A stretch of 64,000 nt of DNA. Origin: Abelmoschus esculentus (lineage: Eukaryota > Streptophyta > Magnoliopsida > Malvales > Malvaceae). The position numbers were made by a program, and so were the translations under genes. The notes beneath the pieces were generated by a model. The model was not told where the DNA came from. It made no database searches and saw only the letters and a program-made list of their open reading frames with translations. Position 1 is the first letter of the stretch. Each line of letters starts with the position of its first letter. Where the stretch lies: assembly GCA_035048815.1 (NCBI GenBank), contig JAUCBN010000006.1, forward strand, positions 19,979,001-20,043,000, in the 5' to 3' direction. This document shows, piece after piece, positions 24,461-34,647 of the stretch.

Positions 24461-25559
24461 ACTGTTTTTAAGACACGGGGAAACGGTCCACTCAATCCAG
24501 GACGGCTCTAAAACAAAGGAAAAAGAGTTTAACGGAGTAAGCTTTCAATTTGTAATTGAAATTCTTTCTGGAAACACTCCAAGCTTCCTTTTATGACCAA
24601 CCGCCAGATGTTACTGTACCCTTTGGTGTCTGGCCTGACCTGGTTTGCACATGGTTAAATATCACCGACGTTAAATTTTATTTTTTAATTAATTTTTATC
24701 AATAAAAATTAAATTTTAAACTCATTCATAGATCGCTAAAATCTTAAAAACGGGTCTGACTAATGTTCCTCTTCTATCCTTTCAATCAACGTTTCTGACC
24801 GAGGGAACAAGCATAAAGTTTGGACGGTTATACGTGTAACCAATTCTGCACACGCGGGGCTTTACTTATTTGTTGTTCAACCTCTGACCTCTCTTTATTT
24901 TATTTTTTATTCTCCCCTTAGTGGATTGGTTTGTTTGCTTTATAAAAGGCTTTCATATTCATTTTTTCCCTATGTGCAAAGTATTCTCTAGGACGGGCTA
25001 TGTTTAGCAATGGTGTCACATCAGATCTGCTTTACGAATATATTGAGTTAATTTAAGATGGGGGGTTTAGTTAATGCTTGATACTTAATTCCTACTAGTA
25101 ATGGTGTCACATCAAATGGTTTCTAGTTAATTTAATTGTAAATTTGTAATACATAAAAACCCCAACTACTAATGCTACATGAGTAGCTAATTATTAAGGT
25201 AAATTACACGAAAAACATTTAACTAAGAATTAAATTATGGTGTAATTGTTGATTAAAAAATATTTTTTCATGTGGCCAATTGTTTTTTATTATTTCTTTT
25301 AATTAATAATTATTATAATCACATTTAATTTTTATTTTTATATTAATTTTATCAATTTAATTAATGATTATAAAAAATATCCTATAGTATTTTCATATTT
25401 TTCAATTTCTTTTTTAATTATAAAAAATACCCCATGTTTTTTTCTCTTTTTGTTTGTCTGATAAAAAAATAAATATATTATTATATATTTTATTAAAAAA
25501 TTAATTTTAATTTTTTTTTTAAAAATACATATGATAATAAATACATAAGCGAGCGGTAG
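24461..25559. other. Intergenic, AT-rich
   Basis: A short direct repeat (AATGGTGTCACATCA) occurs at about 25,010 and 25,100. No gene seen. Confidence 0.4.
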
Positions 25560-26075
25560 CCCAAACGAAAATTGCGCACCTAAGGCCGAAACGCCCCAGG
25601 GATCAACCACAAGAAGTAGCAACGGCAGAACCACCTGTGGATACTAAGTGAATCGTACACATTCCAAATCCCCGACTCTGACCATCTTGGCCGTATTATT
25701 TTCAACCACATTCTCGCTTCTACGGATATGCTAAAATTGGACCAACCAATCTCGACGAAGTAACCTCGAGATCTTATGCATAAGGAACGGCTGTGCTTGT
25801 CCTCATTCCGGTGAGAAATTATACTTATAACATCTGAACTGTCAACTTCACAAATAAATAACCTGACGAGTCCCAAAATCCCATGCAGTAAAAGACCCAA
25901 GTACGCACCCCACAGCTCTTCCTCGAGCACTTTGCAAATGCCATTGAACTTTGTGAATCCCACCTGCCATACACAGTCATGGTTTAGAATGACACCCCCA
26001 CATGAAGCATATCTCGATCCCTTATCTTTGGCCTTATATGAGGTCAACTTAAGCCTTTGAACAGCAGGCAATCTC
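25560..26075 (-). pseudogene. LINE-type RNase H domain remnant
   Basis: On the minus strand, residues SRYASCGGVILNHDCVWQVG, then FTKFNGICKVLEEELWGAY, then FICEVDSSDVISII, match the RNase H-like domain (RVT_3) at the end of plant LINE polyproteins: the CGGV strand, the LE.ELWG helix with its catalytic acid, and the EVDSxD strand. The canonical N-terminal NTDG strand has decayed to KAKDKGS. After SIISHR the frame shifts. A second frame then contains PLLLLVVDPWGVSALG, near the normal end of the domain. It is truncated on the 5' side with no reverse transcriptase alongside, so it is non-functional. Confidence 0.7.
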
Positions 26076-26793
26076 CAGACACCAAGAGTTGAGGAAATAG
26101 TGCGAAGACATCCCTATTGGCAAGCGCTTGCCATGTAATATTTGTCAGAAAATTCTTTTAATCACAGAACGACCATCATCCAAACAAGTATCAAAAGTAA
26201 CGACATTTCTTGCCATGTAATATTAGTCATGAGACAAGTACTGCACATCAACCATAATAAAAATTCAATTTTCGGTAATCCCCGGTGCTTATTAAAGAGA
26301 CAAACAGTTGGAATTTCATTAAAAACCTTAATTAAAGGATAGAAAATGAAAATCATTTCTAACGTAGACTTACCATAATTATAAGTGAAATTTACGCTAG
26401 TTATTGAACAGAAAAATAATACGCATTGCATCAGCATCATGTTCTTCGTTAAACTGTACATTGTGAACGGCTAAATGGCTGTTTAATTGGTAAAAATAAA
26501 AAGAGTAAAAATCTCATGTTCTTAATCGTGTCTCTTTCTATGTCTCTATTAAAAGTTAAATTTTTATATTTTAAGTCTAATTTTTTACATCCTAAACGTT
26601 AAATCATAGACCCTAAAAGGTACACCTTATCCCTAACCACAACTCTTAACCTTGAACCTTAAATCCTAAGCAACTAATTTAAAGTGTAAATATTAATGAG
26701 ATAAATTAAAGGATATACAATTTACACCCAAATAAAAGACTTCTATAATATGGAGTTGTGGGTATTATAGATGATCACGTCTAGTTTACCTTC
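26076..26793. repeat. Intergenic with a CCCTAAA-type repeat fragment
   Basis: CTTGCCATGTAATAT occurs twice, at about 26,127 and 26,211. At about 26,580-26,680 is a fragment containing CCCTAAAAGGTACACCTTAT and CCTTGAACCTTAAATCC, which is the same family as 36,340-36,860. The copia element that follows landed next to it. Confidence 0.5.
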
Positions 26794-26798
26794 ATGAA
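26794..26798. repeat. Target-site duplication, left copy (ATGAA)
   Basis: ATGAA here is repeated exactly at 30,104-30,108. The two copies abut the TGTTGATC and GATCAACA termini of the intervening element. A 5-bp duplication is the standard for Ty1/copia integrase. Confidence 0.85.
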
Positions 26799-27170
26799 TG
26801 TTGATCGGTCTCCGATGATCAGGTAAATGATCAACTTAAGATTGACAGCACCACAAGTTTCATGCATACATCAGAAAGGTCACAGTATAGTCTAAACCTA
26901 AATAACCAGAAGCAAAGAAGGTGATAAAACGTAGAAAGAATGGAGAACAAGGAAGGGGGAAGGTTTATCAATGTAGGCTAAGAGCATATTAACGTGATTG
27001 CCTTGCCAGTACCACACTTGATGGTTTTTATAGCCAGTGTGATGTATCAGCTTGCTAATGAGAGGGAAGCAAGCTGTTGTAACCACTTGGCGTTAACAAC
27101 TAACAACTTGGAAGAACCTGGAAGGCCTGGAAGGTGCTGGAAGACGAGAGAAGCTACAGCTGGATCAACA
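26799..27170 (-). repeat. LTR, inverted copy (372 bp)
   Basis: Begins TGTTGATCGGTCTCCGATG, which is the reverse complement of the right LTR's 3' end, and finishes at CAGCTGGATCAACA, the reverse complement of the LTR start. Its length equals the right LTR. The LTR TATA box appears as TTTTTATA at about 27,025-27,032, so this copy would drive transcription leftward into the flank. Confidence 0.9.
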
Positions 27171-27220
27171 GAAACGGTTAGCTGAAGATGCTGGAAGAAA
27201 AGGAAGAAAAATCCTCTTCC
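27171..27220. repeat. Junction segment between the two head-to-head LTRs
   Basis: Positions 27,171-27,217 are the reverse complement of 29,685-29,731, the stretch just upstream of the right LTR. About three more bases lead into the direct LTR at its position 24. A local hairpin is visible here: GCTGGAAGA and GGAAGA pair with TCTTCC and TCTTCCAGC around an AAAATCC loop. That hairpin could mark where a strand folded back during reverse transcription. Confidence 0.75.
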
Positions 27221-27569
27221 TCGTCTTCCAGCACCTTCCAGGCCTTCCAGGTTCTTCCAAGTTGTTAGTTGTTAACGCCAAGTGGTTACAACAGCTTGCT
27301 TCCCTCTCATTAGCAAGCTGATACATCACACTGGCTATAAAAACCATCAAGTGTGGTACTGGCAAGGCAATCACGTTAATATGCTCTTAGCCTACATTGA
27401 TAAACCTTCCCCCTTCCTTCTTCTCCATTCTTTCTACGTTTTATCACCTTCTTTGCTTCTGGTTATTTAGGTTTAGACTATACTGTGACCTTTCTGATGT
27501 ATGCATGAAACTTGTGGTGCTGTCAATCTTAAGTTGATCATTTACCTGATCATCGGAGACCGATCAACA
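27221..27569 (+). repeat. 5' LTR, direct copy, lacking the first 23 bp
   Basis: Aligns with 29,755-30,103 of the right LTR over its full length. It lacks the TGTTGATCCAGCTG start. The TATAAAAA box is at 27,336-27,343. It ends GATCAACA directly before the primer site. One private difference from the other two copies (CTTCTT against CTTGTT) lies near 27,420. Confidence 0.9.
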
Positions 27570-27584
27570 TGGTATCAGAGCTCG
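27570..27584 (+). other. Primer binding site (initiator tRNA-Met type)
   Basis: TGGTATCAGAGCTCG follows the LTR end without a gap. TGGTATCAGAGC is the usual copia-element complement of the 3' end of plant initiator tRNA-Met. Confidence 0.85.
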
Positions 27585-27658
27585 TCGGTCCGGCCACTGA
27601 TCACCGATGACTGCTTCCAGTCTTGCTTCCAATCTCGTCTGCTTTATTTGAAGTTTTG

Positions 27659-29737
27659 ATGGCTACTGTATCAGTAGAAATGGAGACTCCAGCTACAAGT
27701 GATAGCTCTCAAACCATAGATGATCAGGAGCAGTCCTTCTTCGCGAACAAGCAAGTGAATGTCAAGCTTGACGACTACAATTTTCTTCTTTGGAAACAGC
27801 AGGTGCTTCTCATGATCAGAGGTCATGAACTTGAACATTATCTAGATGCGTCAACACCTATACCATCCAAAGTTGTTACAAACGCAAATGGCGAGTTAAT
27901 TGTTAATCCGGCTTATCGGAGGTATCGAAAGCAGGACAACTCCTTAGCGTCATGGCTTTTGTCAACCATTAGCTCTCCGATTCTCCCTCAGTTAGTCGGA
28001 GCGGACACTACTGCAGCGATATGGAGTGCAGTTAACAGGCTTTACTCACAACTTTCGACCACCAAAATCATGAATTTCCATTGTAGACTTCGAGTACTCA
28101 AGAAAGGTAACTTCACAATTACTGAGTATACTACCTCCATTAAAGAGATATGTGATCTGTTGTCCACTAGTGGGAGTCCTATCTCCGAGATTGATAAAAT
28201 AGCTACGGTTCTTAATGGCTTACCAATGGAATATGAATCATACATTGCAGCTATAACAGTCAGTAGAGAATCCCATACTTTTGAATCTGTTACTTCTGTA
28301 CTTAAGGATGTTGAATCTAGGTTGCTAGACCCCTTGCGAGCTCCTGTTAGTATAAACTATACAAGGTATAACAATGAGAGGGTGTATGTACCTGTTGGAA
28401 ATGATAGAGATGGTATGAAGGCACGTGAACAACACACCACTAATTCTTCTACTAGCCGATATTATGGGAGACCTAGAATTCAGTGTCAAATTTGTGGAAA
28501 GTTAGGGCACTTGGCTCATAAATGCTGGAACAGGTTCAATAAGGACTATAAAGGACCACCTGAGGTTCAGGTAAGGCGTTCGAATGAAACTCCAGTGGAG
28601 CATACACAAGCTAATCTCTGCAGGTATATTGATGATCCTTCTGAAGAGTTTTATGATCTGTTTGTTAACACTGGAGGCTTAGATGTCGCACCTGCTGAAG
28701 CAACCACAGACACAGCTCAAATCAATACTCTGATAGCAAAAGGACTTGTCACCACTACAGATAAATGGTATCCCGATTCTGGAGCTACACATCATGTGAC
28801 TTGCGTTCAACCCACTGATCAGAAGAGTCAGGATTACACAGGTAAGGGCAAGGTATACTTGGGTGATGGTTCTACGTTAAGTATATCACATATTGGACAA
28901 ATCATTGTTGATACACAAGCAAAACATTTAGCTCTTAATCAACTTCTCAGTGTACCTCAAATAACTAGAAACTTACTGTCAGTTTCTCGTTTTGCTCAAG
29001 ATAACTCTGTGTTCTTTGAGTTTCATAACACCAAATGTTTTGTTAAGGATAGCTTTACAAAGGAGGTTTTGATGGAAGGGCAACTCGAGGATGGCCTGTA
29101 TTGTTTTCATTTTAGTTCAAAACAGCAGCAACCAAAGATGATGTGTAATGCTGCAACTTCAACAGTTCATAAGGAGGTTTCTGGTGTGCCAATAGATAGT
29201 AGACTCTAGACATATTGGTTGTGGCATCAACGGCTCGGTCATCCAGCAGCTAAGATTGTTAATTCCTTGTTTCGAACTCAAGTAGACATAAATAAAATAC
29301 CACTGTGTATGGCATGTCAGTTAGGAAAAAGTCATCAATTGCCATTTTCTTCTTCTGAAACAGTTTATACAAAGCCTTTTGAGCTTGTTGAGGCTGATGT
29401 ATGGGGACCAGCACCTGTTAAGTCTTTAACATGGCAATATTATATGACTTTTGTTGATATGTTTACAAGGAATTGTTGGGTGTTTCTATTGCATAATAAG
29501 TCAGAAGTTGCATCTGCCTTTAAAGCTTTCTTAGCTATAGTTAAAAATCAGTTTTCAGCTTCTTTAATTGCTTTGCAAACTGATGGTGGTGGAGAATTTC
29601 GAGTCCTTGAGAGTGAGCTTAACACGTTGGGAATACAACACCGTGTGACTTGTCCTTATACCTCTCAACAGAATAGAGTTGTTGAGAGGATTTTTCTTCC
29701 TTTTCTTCCAGCATCTTCAGCTAACCGTTTCTGTTGA
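27659..29737 (+). pseudogene. Copia gag-protease-integrase, interrupted and truncated
   Basis: One reading frame from the ATG at 27,659. The gag part is a UBN2/copia capsid region (FLLWKQQVLLMIRGHELEHY, later VLNGLPMEYESYI). A zinc knuckle CQICGKLGHLAHKC (CX2CX4HX4C) follows, then the aspartic protease motif WYPDSGATHHV. A single in-frame TAG at 29,207-29,209 stops translation after 516 residues. The same frame continues with the integrase zinc finger (WHQRLGHPAA ... CMACQLGKSH) and the catalytic core: D in VEADVWGP, D in LQTDGGGEF, and E in QQNRVVER. By my count the D-to-E spacing is 33, against the usual 35. Directly after the VVER motif the homology ends and the frame runs about 15 codons through the 47-bp segment to a TGA inside the LTR. 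The integrase C-terminus, reverse transcriptase and RNase H are missing. Confidence 0.9.
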
Positions 29738-30103
29738 TCCAGCTGTAGCTTCTCTCGTCTTCCAGCACCTTCCAGGCCTTCCAGGTTCTTCCAAGTTGTT
29801 AGTTGTTAACGCCAAGTGGTTACAACAGCTTGCTTCCCTCTCATTAGCAAGCTGATACATCACACTGGCTATAAAAACCATCAAGTGTGGTACTGGCAAG
29901 GCAATCACGTTAATATGCTCTTAGCCTACATTGATAAACCTTCCCCCTTCCTTGTTCTCCATTCTTTCTACGTTTTATCACCTTCTTTGCTTCTGGTTAT
30001 TTAGGTTTAGACTATACTGTGACCTTTCTGATGTATGCATGAAACTTGTGGTGTTGTCAATCTTAAGTTGATCATTTACTTGATCATCGGAGACCGATCA
30101 ACA
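29732..30103 (+). repeat. 3' LTR, complete (372 bp)
   Basis: Starts TGTTGATCCAG and ends CCGATCAACA, with 8-bp perfect terminal inversion TGTTGATC/GATCAACA. A TATAAAAA box is present about 140 bases in. No purine-rich plus-strand primer tract precedes it; the upstream bases are pyrimidine-rich instead. Two private C-to-T differences from the other copies occur near 30,054 and 30,080. Confidence 0.92.
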
Positions 30104-30108
30104 ATGAA
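30104..30108. repeat. Target-site duplication, right copy (ATGAA)
   Basis: Exact match to 26,794-26,798 and directly adjacent to the LTR terminus. Confidence 0.85.
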
Positions 30109-33036
30109 TAAAAGAAAGAAAAAATTGATAAATTGGACGCCTAAATACGTTTTTTAAATATTAAAATTAAGAATTTAATTTAGAGTTTATAGAAATTAGG
30201 GTTTAGATTATAAGGTTTAGAATTTAAGACTTAACATTAGAATTTAAAGTTGATTTTTTAATATTTTAGGGTGTTAGGGTTACAATTTTAGGTTTTAAAG
30301 GATTGTGTAAAAAAATACATAGGTTGTGTATTAAAATATAACCCTAAAAGAAATAAGTTTAATATAAAGCGTTATATTTAAATCTATATTGCATTGATAC
30401 GGATTCAAATAAGAGTACGAGTATGAAAATAAGAAATATAAACAACAATTCATAAAATTATAGGGTATGAAAAATACAAAATAAATTTTATATTCTAAGA
30501 AAATATAAAAATAAAAGGTCATACAAAAATCATGTGAGCATGACATCATAAGTACTATAGTCAATTCATGTGAGCAAAATAGTATAGAATGGAAATAAAA
30601 GAAAAAAGACAGAAAAGGTAATAGATTAAAGAATAAGAAAAACTAGGGAGATGAAATACCAAAGACAAGCCATACCAATATATCTCTAGTACGAGAGAGA
30701 TTATATTATATGTTGGTCTCATCACGCAACCTGTAGTCCTTAATTAATAAAAAACGCTCATTTCATCACTAATTATTTATGTCATTAATTTAATTTTTAA
30801 AAAATATATTTTTTAAATAACATAAAAACTGAGTAGAGATTGATTGATTGAAAAAAAATAACTTGAAAAATAATGATGAAGTGAGTGGTTATGGTTGGAT
30901 GTGATCATAACTGATGTGATAAACGAGACCCATGATATAATTTCTCCTAGTATGGAGATGTATCGAATACATAGTACGACATTAGATTAAAATATTTTTA
31001 CTTCATAGATTTTGGTATACAATCTATATAAAAAATACATAATATTTCTTTAAAATCTAAAACATAAAACACTAATTATAACATCCTAAAATTTAAACCC
31101 TAAATTAAACTCAATCCCTAAATTTTTTTCTATCTATTTTTTCTCTAATCTAAAAGGATAATGAGAGGCTGATGTTTACCGCTGATTTTTTGTTGAAGCA
31201 GAGGTCGGCTGGATGCAGTGTCGAAAGGGCAACAAAAGCTCTATGTGACCCCAGCAAGAAGCATCTACGGTGCAAGGAAGGTGACACCAACCAACTATAA
31301 TTTTAAATTTTTACACCAAAATAATCAGACTAAAATGTTTTATTATAGGTAGTAGAAATTAAAATAAAATTTTAAGTATAGTAAAAAACTTTTAATATAG
31401 TTTAATCGTCGTAGTTTACACTAATTAATAAAATATCATTTACTTGATTTTTTATATACAATCAGTGGTAAAATTATAGATATGGATATAAATTATTAAG
31501 AAATTATATTAAAAATATAAAAGTTATAAAATTATAAGATTTTAAGGGTGTATATTGTATAACTAGATTATTAATGAAAAATATAAAAATAATAAAAATT
31601 ATATAAAAAAACTTAAAAATTTTAGGACGTACAACAGTTACCCTAGCTCCCTCCAGATCCGTCCCTACAACTAAGGTGAGATTCATGATTTTTTAGGGGC
31701 ATGTCTCCGATTGTAAATCAGCAGGGACGAAACTGTTTATAGAGTAAATTTTTTTGGTATAATTATATTTTTAGTCTTTTTTAGTTTAAATATTAATTAA
31801 ATAAAGAATTTTACCCTTCTTAATTTTTATTAAAGATTTAATAGATTTTTACCCTTCCCAACATTGAGTCCTAAGTCGTCCTATAAATAATAGTACCCAA
31901 AGTCAACTGTAATACAAAATGTTATGGTGTATTTTTTATTAAATAAAAATTATATATTTTTATATCGAGATTTCAATTATACTAAATTTTAAATTATCAT
32001 AAATTTTAACCGTTATATTTTAAAACCAACTTTACACGCATCTTATGTAAAGTCCTTGAAATTTTATAAGATCACAACACTACATATTAGAATTGGTTTG
32101 ACTTTTTAATCATATAAAGAGCCTTGGGTTTAAATCATAGTATTTATATTGACTTTGACATTTGTTTGCCTTAAAAAATACATTACTTTGTGAGAGATTA
32201 GTTATCTCGCCCCCAACTTATGGGAAAATGTATTAAATGTTATTTATTTATCACGTTATCTATAATTTAATTAATTTAATTTATTTATTTAAAATATTAT
32301 TAATAATTTTTCACTCGTAGAAAAGAGGTAATAATTCATTCTAAGAAAAGATGAGATGAACGAATTTGGTCGGTTGAAATCACAAATGACATGACGAATA
32401 AAATTAACCGGATCATGTCAAAGAATGATCAATTACTATTATGCTTACGAAGTATTTTCAATGATTTGAAAAGTAAAATGAAGAATATTTCAAACAAATC
32501 TCAATTAATTTGATTTAAAATTGTTGTATTAGTCGATTAAATAATATCCGAGGTGTGAATATCCGAAGAAGTTGAAACAACCTAGGTATAATCATGTATT
32601 AAAAGAATGGTAATTGTATTTAGTTGATAAAAGGATTTTAGAATGTTAAAAAACATGGTTTTGGGTCGTAAAACATGTCTGAGACGACAGAGGAATAGAA
32701 ATAATTAGCGTATAAGGACCGGGAACATTTGATTATGTTTGTTTGTGTTGAGGCAAAAGTTATATGCATTAAAAGTCGTCCATTTGGAAGGATTTGATTT
32801 TTCAATGACGGCTTCGTTGGACTGACATGAAAAAATATAAACAATTTAAATAAAATATAATTAAAATTATTATAGAATTTATAAAAATTTTAATATTAAA
32901 CTTTTAGCGTATATCAAAATTTTTATAATATATATTTTATTTTAGCTTTATTTTAATCCTTCTTATCTCAAAACTTTTCCTTTAAAACCAAGAAAAATAC
33001 ATTCTTCAACACTCGGTATTTTGTAAGAAAAAGACT
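30109..33036. other. Intergenic, AT-rich, with TTTAGGG-type degenerate repeat
   Basis: At about 30,140-30,310 words such as ATTAGGGTTTAGATTATAAG and GGGTGTTAGGGTTAC occur. These are in the opposite sense to the CCCTAAA fragment at 26.6 kb on the other side of the copia insertion, so the element may sit inside an older inverted repeat. A short GC-richer patch at 31,160-31,290 and the ORF-like stretch at 32,640-32,840 were not recognised. Confidence 0.4.
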
Positions 33037-33044
33037 ACGTGATG

Positions 33045-33494
33045 TAGGGATGGGCACGAAACTCGAACCCGACAGGTTCTGACCTGACCCGGTCCGATCG
33101 GGTTAAATTTTTTGGTGAAAAATTCGAGTTCGGGTCGGGTTTGAGTTTAGGGTGGAAAAAATCTGACCCGATCCGGAACTAATAATGTAATTTTCCTATA
33201 TATATTTTAGAGATATTTACAATAATGACCCATTTTTATATATTTTTATACAATTAGATCATTAAAATTAATTCTTTTAAAATTAGGTCACTAAAATTAA
33301 ATATTTTTATAATTAGATCCATAAATTTTATTTCTTACAGTTTAGTTTCTAAAATTTTAATTTTTTTAATGATTCGGGTCGGGTCGAGTCAAATTTTAAA
33401 GTTTAAAAATCGGGTCGGATTTTTTCACCCTAAACCCAAATCGGATAACGGGTGAAAGGTATGATTTTTCGAGTTGGATGCGGATGTAATCCTA
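33045..33494. mobile_element. Short non-autonomous element, hAT-like ends, GGTCGGGTC-rich
   Basis: Starts TAGGGATGGGCACGAAAC and ends GATGTAATCCTA. The flanking 8-mers ACGTGATG (33,037-33,044) and CTGTGATG (33,495-33,502) agree at six of eight positions. The arms carry GACCTGACCCGGTCCGATCG and, inverted, GATTCGGGTCGGGTCGAG. There is no ORF. The start matches the element at 11,079. Confidence 0.6.
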
Positions 33495-33502
33495 CTGTGA
33501 TG

Positions 33503-34645
33503 TGAACCCTTGTATCACAAAATCAATTCTAACACACAACTGACGTCGGTCACTCGGGACACTTTTGACTCCTAAACATTGAAAATCAACTCTCAAGGAA
33601 ATGGCTACATACTTTTTAATGGTTCTATTAGATATATAGTGTATTTAAATTTTTTTATTCGAAAAAATGAAATTTTTAAAGTTTATTTTTAAATTTAAAT
33701 TAAAAATTATAATATAAATTATGTGAATTATAAATAATAATTTATGAGAAAGACGTCACTTGTAAATAATATTTTTTATTTTTTTAATATATATTTTAGT
33801 TTTTAAAGACAACGTGACATATATATTATGTTCTATCATGTTTGTTGTAAAGTTAACCTAAATTTAAAATATAATTAAAGATTATCTGTATTCTAAAATC
33901 TAGTTTTAAATTCGATATCCCCGAAATCTCCCCTTTTCAACGGGAATGAAACCTGTACGGTTAAAGCATGAACAAGCCTGGTGGAGCATATGGTCATTTA
34001 GGATATTGTTAGAACTCCATGTTAAAAAAAATGTTAAAAATAATGCTCTTCAAATAAAATTTTAGTTCAGCCATTATTAACTAGTGTGGTTGTAGTTACG
34101 GAAGAGCATTCGATTGACTTAAGTCGAGTTAAAATTTTTTGAATTATTCAAGTTAAAGCATTATGTTTTATAATTTAAATTTTAATTTTTTATTTAACTC
34201 GAATCAAGTTTTTATATAAATTTAATTATAATTATTTGTTATCTTATAATATAGTTTGATTATAATTTAAATAACTTTCTTTAAACATATAAAATATGCA
34301 TATATATTTTATCATATATATTGATATATATATCAAGAAAAATTAAGGAAGACAACTTGAGCATAAAAATCAATTCACTAATTATAAAAATTTGGGTAAA
34401 TTACACAGATAACTACCGTACTATGAGGTTGATATCGAAATAATCATAATACTTTACAAAAAATCAAATACACCGGTAAACTATTAAAATGATATCGAAA
34501 TAGCCATTTACCGTTATTGAATTTAACTTATTAGTTCAAATTAACACCTAATTTTTTTTTAAATTTGTACTTAATTTAAAATGACTTATTTGAACTATTA
34601 ACGCTAATTCATGTCATTTTAAACGTAAAAGTTTAAATACTTAGT
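33503..34645. other. Intergenic with a MULE-like terminal fragment
   Basis: At about 34,393 GGGTAAATTACACAGATAAC begins a stretch with ATGATATCGAAATAG words repeated twice. This is the common appearance of one terminus of non-autonomous Mutator-like elements in eudicots. No opposite terminus was found before the plastid fragment at 34,648. A GAGTTAAAATTT-type repeat lies at 34,110-34,250. Confidence 0.4.
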
Positions 34646-34647
34646 TC

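Larger units (their letters stand above)
26799..30103 (+). mobile_element. Ty1/copia retrotransposon insertion with an inverted extra LTR at its left end
   Basis: The 3,305-bp unit is laid out as follows: a complete LTR in reverse orientation (26,799-27,170); 47 bp that are the reverse complement of 29,685-29,731; a direct LTR lacking its first 23 bp (27,221-27,569); a primer binding site; gag-protease; integrase cut just after its catalytic Glu; the 47-bp segment; and a complete direct LTR (29,732-30,103). Reverse transcriptase and RNase H are absent. The left about 419 bp are thus a near-perfect inverted copy of the right about 419 bp. Both outer ends are U5 termini and are bounded by the same ATGAA duplication. 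The three LTR copies differ at only about three positions in my comparison, so the insertion is young. It cannot move on its own and must have used enzymes from an intact relative. Confidence 0.9.

Noticed and set aside
26898..27374. Several 62-69 residue ORFs repeated within the LTRs
   Set aside because: They are chance frames in LTR sequence, repeated simply because the LTR occurs three times.
27623..27658. Upstream extension of the copia gag frame by 12 codons
   Set aside because: The frame opens with TTG, not ATG. The first ATG, in good context, is at 27,659.
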